Assembly: GCA_900548455.1 (NCBI GenBank)
Contig: URKQ01000001.1
Location: forward strand, 186,001 to 250,000
Direction: 5' to 3'
Length of the DNA stretch: 64,000 bases
DNA from: an uncultured Clostridium sp.
GTDB taxonomy: Bacteria > Bacillota > Clostridia > Clostridiales > Clostridiaceae
This document shows, one piece after another, positions 9,201 through 18,027 of the stretch (within the stretch, counting starts at the first letter, position 1; every line of letters starts with the position of its first letter). The translations under genes and the position numbers were made by a program. Under the pieces are notes generated by a model. That model did not search any database. It saw nothing but the letters and a program-made list of their open reading frames with translations, and was not told the origin of the DNA.

Positions 9201-9791
9201 TTATAATTGCAGTTTTATAGGACTATAAATAGATATGGATTTTAGCATAGTCATCACTTTATCATTATTTAATAGATTTTGCATTTTAGGGTTATTAGTA
9301 TCATGGGAAAGCTGAGTGTTGTCTTCATCAAAATTTATTTGAACTGTTTCTTTTTCTTGGGTTTTATATTTTTCTGCTTCTGCCTCTGCCTCGTTTATAT
9401 AAGCGAAAAGATTATTTCTTTCTTTAGCTTTTCTTATAAGTTCCTTTTCCTCTGGTGTTAGTTCACATTCAAAGCGTTGACCGTTAATTACCACCCATCT
9501 TTTATTATCATCCATACCCATTTCTTCAAATCCACTAGTTTCAGTATTGCTTACAGCATAATTAATAATATTGAAAATAGTATTTCTATCTACATTAATA
9601 GTTGTTCCAATGGCTGTTCCTTTATCGGTAGGTATCATTCCTGAAGGATAGGGACTACTAGCATTAATTTTATTACTATTTTTATGCTTGTCTATAGTAT
9701 TTTCTTTGTTTAGTTTAGATTCATTTACACCACTTAAGTGGTTTTTAGGAGTATTGTTCCTATAGTTTAATGATAGAAAGTTTATATTCAT
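9201..9791 (-). CDS. Hypothetical protein, small and soluble
   Basis: A 196-aa protein I do not recognise. The N-terminal third is Asn/Lys/Ser-rich and probably disordered. The middle has DNKRWVVINGQRFECELTP, which reads like a small beta-fold, followed by a charged helix rich in Glu/Ala (about 120-145). There is no signal peptide or membrane helix. Start: an in-frame GTG nine bases upstream is part of the AGAGGTG site, so the ATG at 9791 is chosen. A perfect palindrome (9805-9822) just upstream suggests dedicated repression. It stands alone between two transporter operons and is transcribed against them. Confidence 0.6.
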   Translation of the reverse strand: MNINFLSLNYRNNTPKNHLSGVNESKLNKENTIDKHKNSNKINASSPYPSGMIPTDKGTAIGTTINVDRNTIFNIINYAVSNTETSGFEEMGMDDNKRWVVINGQRFECELTPEEKELIRKAKERNNLFAYINEAEAEAEKYKTQEKETVQINFDEDNTQLSHDTNNPKMQNLLNNDKVMTMLKSISIYSPIKLQL

Positions 9792-9804
9792 ATGTATCAC
9801 CTCT

Positions 9805-9822
9805 TGTAACGTTTTCGTTACA
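9805..9822. promoter_or_regulatory. Perfect palindrome TGTAACGTTTTCGTTACA
   Basis: Seven-bp arms around four central bases, immediately upstream of the ribosome binding site of the minus-strand gene at 9201-9791. It could be a repressor operator in the 5' leader or a small mRNA hairpin. It shares part of the clostridial CcpA site pattern but does not match it fully. Confidence 0.5.
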
Positions 9823-9999
9823 TTATGATGATAACTTTAATGAATTTTAAATAGATGGATAATTTATCACTTTATTTTGTTACATGTCATTGTTATTAAA
9901 ATGTAAGATAAAAATAATTTGAATGTAAGTATGACACTTTAAAATATGATTTGTAGCTAACGCAGAGAATAAAATATCAAAAATTATGGAGGTATTAAG

Positions 10000-10932
10000 A
10001 TGACACCTGTTTTAGAACTTAGAAATGTTAGTAAAATAATGGGCAAAAAAGTCTTAGTTGAAGATATAAATTTTATTATTAATAAAGGAGAGATCTTTGG
10101 ATTTTTAGGACCCAATGGTGCTGGTAAAACAACAACAATTAAAATGATTACAGGACTTTATAGTATATCTAAGGGTGAAATTTTTATTGATGGTAAAAGT
10201 GTAAAAAAGGAATTTGAAAAAGCTTTAAGTGGAGTAGGTGGAATAATAGAAAATCCAGAGATGTATGGATATTTAACGGGAAGAGATAATCTAAGGCTTT
10301 ATGCAAGGATGCATGGAGGGATAACAAAGGATAGAATTGAAGAGATTATTTCTTTAGTTAAGCTTGGAAATAGAATTGATGATAAAGTAAGTAAATATTC
10401 TTTAGGAATGAGACAAAGGTTAGGGGTAGCACAAGCGTTACTTCATAATCCAAGGCTTCTTATACTTGATGAACCGACTAATGGGCTAGATCCAATGGGA
10501 ATAAAAGAGCTTAGAGAAACTTTAAGACAATTAGCTGAGGAAGAAGGGCTATCAGTAATGGTATCAAGTCACTTATTAAGCGAAATGGAGCTTATGTGTG
10601 ATAGATTTGGAATTATTGATGGCGGAAAGATGATAGACATAAAAACAATAGCGGATATTAAAAAAGATGTAAAATCTTCTATAAAAACTTATGTACTAGA
10701 AGTTAGTAAGAAAGAAGAAGTTATCAAAATTATAAAAGAAAAATTTTCAAATATTAGTAGTGAAATCTGTGAAGCTGGAATAAGAGTTTCCTGCGAAAAA
10801 GAAACTATAGCTCAAATAAATAAAGAGGTAATATCAAAGGGAGCCTCTCTTTATTTGGTAAGTTATGAAAGTAACACCTTAGAAGACGAATTTATGAAAG
10901 TAACTACAGGATCTAAAGATCAAATAAGGTAG
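10000..10932 (+). CDS. BcrA-type ABC transporter ATP-binding protein (module B)
   Basis: A 310-aa ATPase of the BcrA/NatA class. Walker A is GPNGAGKTT (about 37-45), the signature is YSLGMRQRLG, Walker B is LLILDEPTNGLDP and the switch His is in VSSHLLSEME. A C-terminal accessory domain of about 90 residues follows, as is usual for this class. It pairs with the ABC-2 permease 14 bases downstream. Start: ATG after GGAGG. Typical members export bacitracin, lantibiotics or ions; substrate unknown. No cognate two-component genes directly adjoin it, but modules A and C flank it. Confidence 0.88.
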   Translation: MTPVLELRNVSKIMGKKVLVEDINFIINKGEIFGFLGPNGAGKTTTIKMITGLYSISKGEIFIDGKSVKKEFEKALSGVGGIIENPEMYGYLTGRDNLRLYARMHGGITKDRIEEIISLVKLGNRIDDKVSKYSLGMRQRLGVAQALLHNPRLLILDEPTNGLDPMGIKELRETLRQLAEEEGLSVMVSSHLLSEMELMCDRFGIIDGGKMIDIKTIADIKKDVKSSIKTYVLEVSKKEEVIKIIKEKFSNISSEICEAGIRVSCEKETIAQINKEVISKGASLYLVSYESNTLEDEFMKVTTGSKDQIR

Positions 10933-10946
10933 GAGGATAAGAAAAT

Positions 10947-12632
10947 ATGAAATTATTTAATTTAGTAACTAATGAATTAGAAAAGCAGTTTAAAAAGCCA
11001 TCAATTAAAATAATAATAGTTTTAATTTTAATTACTGCAATATTTTTACCTATAGTAGTAAATAAAATCCCAAGTAAAAGTAATGTTTTTTACAATTTAG
11101 AAAATGATAAATTTCAACTAGAACAATCAAAGGAATATGAAGATAGTTTGAAAAATGATAAAACTACCAAAGGACAAATACGTTTAAAGTATGCATCTAT
11201 AGACAGAGAGTTTATGGAAGTTATTGTGGCCAATGAAATTCCTTATGAAGATTGGAGAAGAAAAGAAGCAGAGGAGTTAAAATTCATATCTTATGAATTA
11301 GCATCTATTGAATTTGCAATTAATGGTATACCTCAAGATGTAGTTATGGAGAACCTAATAGGTACTGATCCAAGTAAAGTTGATTCATATTATAAATTAT
11401 CAGTAGATAAAAGGAAAGAAATTCAAAGTAATCTAACAGCTAAAAAAGAACAGATAAAAAATATTATTACTACCAAAGACCACTTAAATCATACACAGGA
11501 AGAAATAAATAGAAAAAAACAGTTAATAGAAGACAATAAAAAAACTATAGCAGCGTACAATGAATTAAAGTCTAAAAAAGTTCAAACTGAAGAAGAAAAA
11601 GCAAGATTGAGTAACCTTGAGATTGAAGCTCAAGATGCAGAAAAACTAATAGTACAATATGAAGAAGATATTAAAATATTAGAATTTAGATTATCTAATA
11701 AGATTGATTATGATAAAAATAATTGGAAAAATAACTCTATAGAAACAGTGGAAAAAGAATTAATGGAATTAAGAACTCCATTAATGACAGAAAAACAATA
11801 TACATCTACAGCAGCTCAACAAGGATATACTATGACTTATGATGAGTATGTTAAAAACTATAATGAAACTAATAATAAAAGAAAAAATAAAATAAAAGAA
11901 GTATGGTATGGAATAGAAAACAATATACCTGATTTAAAGGATGTTAATGATGCAAGAAGCGTTTTAAATAGAACCTATGAAATATATATAGTTCTTGGAG
12001 TCATTTTAGTCATTATTATTGGTGGAGGAATGGTGGCTTCCGAATTTTCAAAGGGTACAATTAGATTATTATTAATTAGACCAGTTTCAAGATGGAAAGT
12101 GCTTTTATCAAAGTTATTATCACTATTAATTATAGGTTTTGCAGTATCAGTAATAGGTATAGTAATACTTTCAATATCAACAGGATTTGTATATGGAATG
12201 GATACTTACAAAATACCACTTTTAGAAACTTATAATAATGGAATAATAGAGGTTAATTTCTTTAAATATTTAATACCTAAAATAGCACTATCAAGTATAT
12301 CGATAATATTTATTGCTTCGTTAGTATTTATGATATCAACTCTTGCAAAAAATACTGCATTAGCAGTGGCAATTAGTATGGTACTTTATTTAGGAACACC
12401 TTTTATAACAGAGTTATTAGTAAGTATGAATCAAATTTGGATTGTTAATACTTTTATTCCTTATATTAATTCTTCATACTTTAGATTAATGCCAATGACT
12501 GAAGAGATTCTAGCTTCAACCCATGGAATGGCTATGAACTTTTTATCAGGAGGTATTCAATTACTTATACTTTCTATATTAATGCTAATAATAACCTTTG
12601 GTATTTTTATTAAAAAAGATGTAAAGAACTAA
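10947..12632 (+). CDS. ABC-2 type transporter permease (module B)
   Basis: A 561-aa permease for the preceding ATPase. The first membrane helix is at about 20-38. A long extracytoplasmic insert (about 60-345) follows, with a strongly charged coiled-coil stretch around 150-235. Five or so C-terminal helices begin at about 345 (VILVIIIGGGMVASEF). The VASEFSKGTIRLLLIRPVSR segment is the usual ABC-2 coupling region. The large coiled-coil ectodomain is typical of Bacillota ABC-2 permeases of the YhgE/Pip-like size class and may contact an extracellular ligand or wall component. The operon ends with a strong hairpin terminator. Confidence 0.82.
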   Translation: MKLFNLVTNELEKQFKKPSIKIIIVLILITAIFLPIVVNKIPSKSNVFYNLENDKFQLEQSKEYEDSLKNDKTTKGQIRLKYASIDREFMEVIVANEIPYEDWRRKEAEELKFISYELASIEFAINGIPQDVVMENLIGTDPSKVDSYYKLSVDKRKEIQSNLTAKKEQIKNIITTKDHLNHTQEEINRKKQLIEDNKKTIAAYNELKSKKVQTEEEKARLSNLEIEAQDAEKLIVQYEEDIKILEFRLSNKIDYDKNNWKNNSIETVEKELMELRTPLMTEKQYTSTAAQQGYTMTYDEYVKNYNETNNKRKNKIKEVWYGIENNIPDLKDVNDARSVLNRTYEIYIVLGVILVIIIGGGMVASEFSKGTIRLLLIRPVSRWKVLLSKLLSLLIIGFAVSVIGIVILSISTGFVYGMDTYKIPLLETYNNGIIEVNFFKYLIPKIALSSISIIFIASLVFMISTLAKNTALAVAISMVLYLGTPFITELLVSMNQIWIVNTFIPYINSSYFRLMPMTEEILASTHGMAMNFLSGGIQLLILSILMLIITFGIFIKKDVKN

Positions 12633-12645
12633 GAAAATATTTCAA

Positions 12646-12684
12646 AAAGAACTCTATTAATTTTAGGATAATAGAGTTCTTTTT
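12646..12684 (+). terminator. Terminator of module B
   Basis: Fourteen-bp perfect stem (AAAGAACTCTATTA and its complement) followed by T5; the A-rich 5' side may let it work in both directions. Confidence 0.9.
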
Positions 12685-12748
12685 AATTAAAATATTAAAA
12701 TATGCAAATATTATATTAAAATGTGTCGTGTAAACTTAGGAGGCAATA

Positions 12749-13417
12749 ATGAATGAAATTAGTTTAGTTTCAGTAAATAAGGTTTATGGTAAAGGTGAAA
12801 ATAAAGTAGAAGCTTTAAAAAATATAAATTTATCAATAAAAAGAGGAGAATTTGTTGCAATAGTAGGGGCTTCAGGTTCGGGAAAGTCAACTTTATTACA
12901 TATTATAGGTGGTGTAGATAAACCAACTTCAGGGAAAGTTTATCTTCAAGGTGAGGATATAACAAGTCTTTCAGATGAGGAGACATCACTACTTAGATTA
13001 AGGAAATTAGGCTTTGTATTTCAACAATATAATTTGTTATCAGTTTTAACAGTTGAAGAAAATATAGAAATGCCAACTTTATTAGATAATGGAGTGGTGG
13101 ACAAAGAATATAAGGACGAACTTATTAGGACATTAGGACTGGGCAGTAGAAAAGATCACCTTCCTAGTCAGCTATCAGGAGGACAACAACAAAGGGTAGC
13201 AATAGGTAGAGCCCTTATAAATAAACCCTCTATAATTTTAGCAGATGAACCAACAGGAAACCTTGATTCAAAAACAGCAATGGATATTATGGAATTATTA
13301 AAATATACTACAAAAAAGTATAGACAGACATTGGTACTTATAACTCATAATGAAAAAATTGCAGTTCTTGCAGATAGAGTTGTAACTATTAAAGATGGAG
13401 AAATTTTGGATAAGTAA
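12749..13417 (+). CDS. ABC transporter ATP-binding protein, module C
   Basis: A 222-aa LolD/BceA-type ATPase, paralogous to those at 3145 and 23914. Walker A is GASGSGKST, the signature LSGGQQQRVAIGRA, Walker B IILADEPTG, and the switch His is in LITHNE. Start: ATG after TTAGGAGGC. The stop lies 23 bases inside the first codons assigned to the permease, so the two are tightly coupled. It probably energises the permease at 13395. Confidence 0.9.
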   Translation: MNEISLVSVNKVYGKGENKVEALKNINLSIKRGEFVAIVGASGSGKSTLLHIIGGVDKPTSGKVYLQGEDITSLSDEETSLLRLRKLGFVFQQYNLLSVLTVEENIEMPTLLDNGVVDKEYKDELIRTLGLGSRKDHLPSQLSGGQQQRVAIGRALINKPSIILADEPTGNLDSKTAMDIMELLKYTTKKYRQTLVLITHNEKIAVLADRVVTIKDGEILDK

Positions 13418-15935
13418 AGAAGGTGATTATATTAAAAGTTATACAGATATAGTAAATAAGCAATTTAAAGTAAATAGAAAAAGAATAATTTCAACTGTTT
13501 TAGGGTTAATTCTAAGTATCATATTGCTGACTATAGTGGGATATATTTTCACTTATTTAAGGGAGATAAATATTTTAGAAGCAAAAAATAGAACAGGGAA
13601 TTATGAGGCTGTTGTAACTGATATTTCTTATAAAGAAGCTAACTTGCTTAAAAATAATTTACTAACAGAAAGGGTAGGTTTTTTTAAAGAAGTTAGTAGA
13701 GAAACAATATCACTGGATAATAAAGAAAAGAATATAAGAGCTTTTGCATTAGACAAGGTTGCTATGAATGATATCTTTTATTCCAATATAAATGTGTTGA
13801 GTGGTCATTTACCACAAAGTAAAGACGAAATCATAATAGATAGTCCATGGATGGATATCCTTAGGAAAAGCATAGGAGACACAATAATTATAGAAAAAAA
13901 ACCCTATATTATAGTAGGAGTTTATTATAAAAAATTTCAAATGAACGGATATATAATTGATGGTATTACTTTATTAGAAACCTATGAAATGGAAGGTATA
14001 AATGCTGCCTTTTCTACTAACTCCAAATCAAATAAGACTAAAAGTGTAAATAAAGTTATAGAAGATATAGGAATTGACACAAAAGAAAATAGTAGTGATA
14101 AAAGAGCAATTTTAAATGGAATTCTTCTTCATTATTATGAAAAATACGACGCTGCTCATGACAGCGAGTTAAATGAAATTAAATTAATGGAATATAGTTT
14201 ATATGTGATAGTAATAGTATTAACAACATTTTTAACTTATAGTTCCATTAATGCATCATTAAAAGATAGGATGGAGCAGTTCTCTATATTGAGGTGTATT
14301 GGTGCAACAAAGAGTAAGATGAAAATAATACTTATAAAAGAAAGCATATATTTATTAGCTTTATCTTTAATTCCAGGTTTGATTATTGCACACTTAATTT
14401 GGTATTTAATTTCATGGAGTATTTTTTATAAATTAATGGCCCATAATGTAGAAAAAATTTCATTTAGAATCTATCCTAATATTATCATAATGATATGTAT
14501 ATTTACAGTAATCAATATAGTTACTTCCACAATTATACCTATTATAAAAATTGGAAAAGTGTCACCAATAGAAGGAGCAAAAAGTGGTAACTCAAACTTA
14601 AGAAGAAGAAAAAAAATTAAGGCAAGGTTTATAGAAATTATCTTTGGATATAATGGTGTGCTTGCTTATAAAAATATTACAAATGATAGTAAAAATTACA
14701 TTGTAACAACATTAGCATCTATAATTCTGCTAACTACATTCATTTCATTTAATGGATATAATAATAATTTATTAAAAATTCAAAAGTTAGATGAACAGTT
14801 AGAAAATGATATAAATATTGACATAAATATTGATAGTGAAAGTCAAAAAGAAAATATGATAAATCTAGTAAATAAGTATAAAGAAGAAATAGACGATTTA
14901 CAAGTTTCTAATAATATATCTTCTATTTTAAATTATAGATTAGAAGGTATATTTACAGGAGCAAAATTAAGTGAACATTTTAATGAAAACAATAATTTAT
15001 ATAGCAATGGAATTAATTTTTTGATTTTAGATGAAAAATCTATTGAAAATATATTAGATGATTTTAACGGTGAGAGTCCATTATCCTTAGAAGATTTTAA
15101 GGGAAATGGAGTATTGATTGTAAATAGAATGATTTTAAAGAATTACATCAATGTAGAAAGTGAAAAAATATTGGACATTAATAAAGGTGATAATTTTAGT
15201 ATTTTGTCTAAAAATGGAAAGAAATTAACATTAAAATATTTAGGAGAAATTGATGGAAATAAAATTTCAATTGGTAAAAGATATGGATTAAACAATACTA
15301 CTACACTAATAGCTAGTGAGGATTTTTATAATGACAATGTTGAGTATTTTAGTAATAGGAGTGAACTTGATAGTCATATTTATTTTCTCTCAGCTATATT
15401 AGAAATTTCTTTAAGGAAAGATATAAATAGAAATGAAGCAGTGCAGTTACTTAAAGATCATTCATATAAAATAGAAGGTATATTTACAGATTGTGAAGCA
15501 GAAAAATATTATTTAAAAAGAAGTATAGAAGCGATGAATATTCTTGTTTATATGGTTTTATTATTAATTGTGATAACCGCAACTATTAATATAATTAATA
15601 ATAAAATGCTTAATTTAAAAACAAGAAAAGAAGAAACGGGAATACTTTTGGCCATTGGGATAAGTAAGAATAGGTTAAATAAAGTTTTGCTGTTGGAAGG
15701 AATAATTCAATGGTTTATAGCCTCAATTATTTCAATATGTATATCTTTAATAATTTTAAAAGGGATTTCTGAATTCTTGTATTATTCTTATGGTACTAAG
15801 GTAAGTATATTTCCATTAAAGTCAATTATAATGGGGGTTGGAATTTTATTTATAATTAATTTTTTGCCTAGCTATTTATCTGTAAAAAAATTAAAATATA
15901 CAGATACTATAGATTTAATAAAAAATAAAGAGTAG
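13395..15935 (+). CDS. FtsX-family ABC transporter permease, module C
   Basis: An 846-aa two-half FtsX permease. First helix at about 31-55, ectodomain to about 265, three helices to about 382. The second half has a helix at about 430-455, an Asn/Asp-rich ectodomain to about 715 and three helices. FtsX motifs are FSILRCIGATKSKM and EETGILLAIGISKNRL. The start is uncertain. The ATG at 13395 gives a 23-base overlap with the ATPase gene and lacks a good ribosome site. A strong AGAAGGTGA (13418-13425) instead precedes an in-frame ATT at 13431, which would give 834 aa and an N terminus of the length seen in the paralogs. Predicted role: peptide-antibiotic response transporter. Confidence 0.85.
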   Translation: MEKFWISKEGDYIKSYTDIVNKQFKVNRKRIISTVLGLILSIILLTIVGYIFTYLREINILEAKNRTGNYEAVVTDISYKEANLLKNNLLTERVGFFKEVSRETISLDNKEKNIRAFALDKVAMNDIFYSNINVLSGHLPQSKDEIIIDSPWMDILRKSIGDTIIIEKKPYIIVGVYYKKFQMNGYIIDGITLLETYEMEGINAAFSTNSKSNKTKSVNKVIEDIGIDTKENSSDKRAILNGILLHYYEKYDAAHDSELNEIKLMEYSLYVIVIVLTTFLTYSSINASLKDRMEQFSILRCIGATKSKMKIILIKESIYLLALSLIPGLIIAHLIWYLISWSIFYKLMAHNVEKISFRIYPNIIIMICIFTVINIVTSTIIPIIKIGKVSPIEGAKSGNSNLRRRKKIKARFIEIIFGYNGVLAYKNITNDSKNYIVTTLASIILLTTFISFNGYNNNLLKIQKLDEQLENDINIDINIDSESQKENMINLVNKYKEEIDDLQVSNNISSILNYRLEGIFTGAKLSEHFNENNNLYSNGINFLILDEKSIENILDDFNGESPLSLEDFKGNGVLIVNRMILKNYINVESEKILDINKGDNFSILSKNGKKLTLKYLGEIDGNKISIGKRYGLNNTTTLIASEDFYNDNVEYFSNRSELDSHIYFLSAILEISLRKDINRNEAVQLLKDHSYKIEGIFTDCEAEKYYLKRSIEAMNILVYMVLLLIVITATINIINNKMLNLKTRKEETGILLAIGISKNRLNKVLLLEGIIQWFIASIISICISLIILKGISEFLYYSYGTKVSIFPLKSIIMGVGILFIINFLPSYLSVKKLKYTDTIDLIKNKE

Positions 15936-15966
15936 AAGAATTTTAACAAGAGGTGGCTATTTATTT

Positions 15967-16668
15967 ATGATAAAAATTTTGTTAGTGGAAGATGAAAGAG
16001 CTGTAGCATTAGCTGTTATATACAGTTTAAAAAAAGAAGGATTTAGTGTAGAACATGCTAATAACTTAGCAAAAGCTCGTGAGATGGTATTAAGTAATTA
16101 TGACCTTATTTTATTAGACATCATGTTGCCTGATGGAGATGGATATGAACTTTGTAGTGAGATAAGAGAAGGTGGAAACGATACACCTATAATTTTTATG
16201 TCTGCTTGCGATGAGGAATTTAATATTGTTATGGGATTAGATTTAGGTGGAGATGATTATGTAACTAAGCCAGTTAAAATAAAAGAGCTTACTTCTAGAA
16301 TTAATGCTGTTTTAAGGAGAAAATCAAAAGTTATAAAGGAATCAAAGGACTTAAACATTTTAGAAAGCAAAGGGATAAAATTAAATATTGCAACACATCT
16401 GGTAGAAAAAAATGGAGAAGAGCTTACACTCACATTAAATGAGTTTAAGCTTCTGAAAGTTTTAATGGAAAATGCTCCCAATGTACTTACAAGGAGTATA
16501 ATATTAGATAAAATATGGGATATTGATGGAAACTTTATTGATGATAATGCTTTAAGTGTGTATATGAAGAGATTAAGAGAAAAAATTGAAGAGGATAGCA
16601 CAAAGCCTGAATTAATTTTAACTGTTAGAGGGGTAGGATATAAATGGGCAGGTAAGGTGGTGAAATAA
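15967..16668 (+). CDS. OmpR-family response regulator, module C
   Basis: A 233-aa regulator. The receiver domain has acidic pocket VEDE, phosphoacceptor Asp51 in LLDIMLPDGDG and Lys in YVTKPVKI. The winged-helix output domain ends in VRGVGYKWAG. It starts 31 bases after the permease with an AGAGGTGG site and no intervening hairpin, unlike modules A and D. Its stop abuts the kinase start with zero spacing. It is closest in this window to the module A regulator by shared motif wording, which supports tandem duplication. Confidence 0.9.
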   Translation: MIKILLVEDERAVALAVIYSLKKEGFSVEHANNLAKAREMVLSNYDLILLDIMLPDGDGYELCSEIREGGNDTPIIFMSACDEEFNIVMGLDLGGDDYVTKPVKIKELTSRINAVLRRKSKVIKESKDLNILESKGIKLNIATHLVEKNGEELTLTLNEFKLLKVLMENAPNVLTRSIILDKIWDIDGNFIDDNALSVYMKRLREKIEEDSTKPELILTVRGVGYKWAGKVVK

Positions 16669-17922
16669 TTGATACCTTTTCAAAATAAGGATGAAAGATT
16701 AAAGCTTATAGTATTTATTTTATTAGCTTTTTTGTTACAAGGGATATTGGTTACATATACATATAAGATTAGCTTAAAGGAAATTAATACTAAGATACTT
16801 AATCAAAATTATGAAATGTTGGGGTATATTAATTCAAAAGATAGTTTATTAGCTGACGATATAGTACCAATTATAACAGGTAAGAGTGAAGAAAACGCTG
16901 AACTTAAAAAATATGGGAAAGAGGTTTTGAGTAATTACTCCTATGATGATGAAGTAACTTATGATAAAAATCCTTTAATAAAAGACAATGAAAGAATATA
17001 TGTTTTTTATCTTTGTATGATACTTTTAATAATTTTTGTTATAGTTATATTTGGAGTAATAGTTTTTTTAAATCCTTTATATGAAGAAGTTAATCATTTA
17101 ACTTTTAGAGCGGAAAATATTGTGGAGAATAAAAAAATCAATACCCTTAATAAACAAACATATAGTGGAAGTCTCGATAAGTTTATAATTAAGTTTAATA
17201 TGATGGAGGAAAGAATAGATAATAGCATTAATCTTTTACAAGAAGAAAAGGTTAATTTAAAAAATATAATCAGTGATATTTCTCATCAATTAAAAACTCC
17301 TTTAATGGCACTTACCATGTATAATGACATTTTAGAGGATCATAGAAATATGGAAGTTAATGAAGTCGATAATTTTATTTCATTAAGTAATGAACAATTG
17401 AAAAGAATGGATTGGCTTGTTAAAACACTATTAAAATATGCAAGACTTGAAGGAAATGTGGTAGAATATAACAAGGAAAATTATCCAGTAAATAGTACCA
17501 TAGAGGAAGTTGTAGCCTTACTTAAAATAAAAGCTAGAGAGAAAAGTCAAGTGGTAAGTTTTTTAAATAATAAAGATATAAATTTATATCATGATAGAAA
17601 ATGGATTAGTGAAGCTTTAAGTAATATTATCAAAAATGCTATAGAGCATACTGGTACAGGGGGAGAGATTGTCATAGGTTTAGAGGAAACACCTATGACA
17701 GTTAGGATTTGGATAAAAGATAATGGAGAAGGAATACCTAAGGAAGAAATAAAGAAAATTTTTAACAGATTTTATAAAGGACAGAACTCAATTAATCCCA
17801 CTAGTATAGGCATTGGGTTGTGTCTAAGTAAGTCTATAATAAAATCGCATCATGGTGATATTACAGTAGAGAGTAAAGAAAATGAAGGAAGTATATTTTA
17901 TATAACCTTTTTAAAATCATAG
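16669..17922 (+). CDS. Sensor histidine kinase, module C
   Basis: A 417-aa membrane kinase. Helices at about 11-31 and 110-133 flank an ectodomain of about 75 residues. The H-box is SDISHQLKTPL with His206, the N-box NIIKNAIEH, G1 DNGEGI and G2 GIGLCLS. Start is TTG at 16669, directly following the regulator stop, with AAGGTGGTGA as ribosome site. Domain plan and length match the module A kinase, including the same position for the phosphorylated His. Confidence 0.88.
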   Translation: MIPFQNKDERLKLIVFILLAFLLQGILVTYTYKISLKEINTKILNQNYEMLGYINSKDSLLADDIVPIITGKSEENAELKKYGKEVLSNYSYDDEVTYDKNPLIKDNERIYVFYLCMILLIIFVIVIFGVIVFLNPLYEEVNHLTFRAENIVENKKINTLNKQTYSGSLDKFIIKFNMMEERIDNSINLLQEEKVNLKNIISDISHQLKTPLMALTMYNDILEDHRNMEVNEVDNFISLSNEQLKRMDWLVKTLLKYARLEGNVVEYNKENYPVNSTIEEVVALLKIKAREKSQVVSFLNNKDINLYHDRKWISEALSNIIKNAIEHTGTGGEIVIGLEETPMTVRIWIKDNGEGIPKEEIKKIFNRFYKGQNSINPTSIGIGLCLSKSIIKSHHGDITVESKENEGSIFYITFLKS

Positions 17923-17945
17923 ATTAAAAAACAAGTAGGGGGATT

Positions 17946-17990
17946 ATGGAAATACAGCAGGCTATTATAGCATATGATAGTCAAATTTAA
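17946..17990 (+). CDS. Possible 14-residue leader ORF upstream of polC
   Basis: ATG at 17946 follows a strong AGGGGGA site at 17937-17943 and encodes MEIQQAIIAYDSQI before TAA. It lies in the 105-bp gap between the module C kinase and polC. It could be a translated leader, a truncated gene start or chance. No conservation can be judged here. Confidence 0.2.
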   Translation: MEIQQAIIAYDSQI

Positions 17991-18027
17991 AAATGTTGTT
18001 TGTTAATTGTAATATGTATTATAATAT

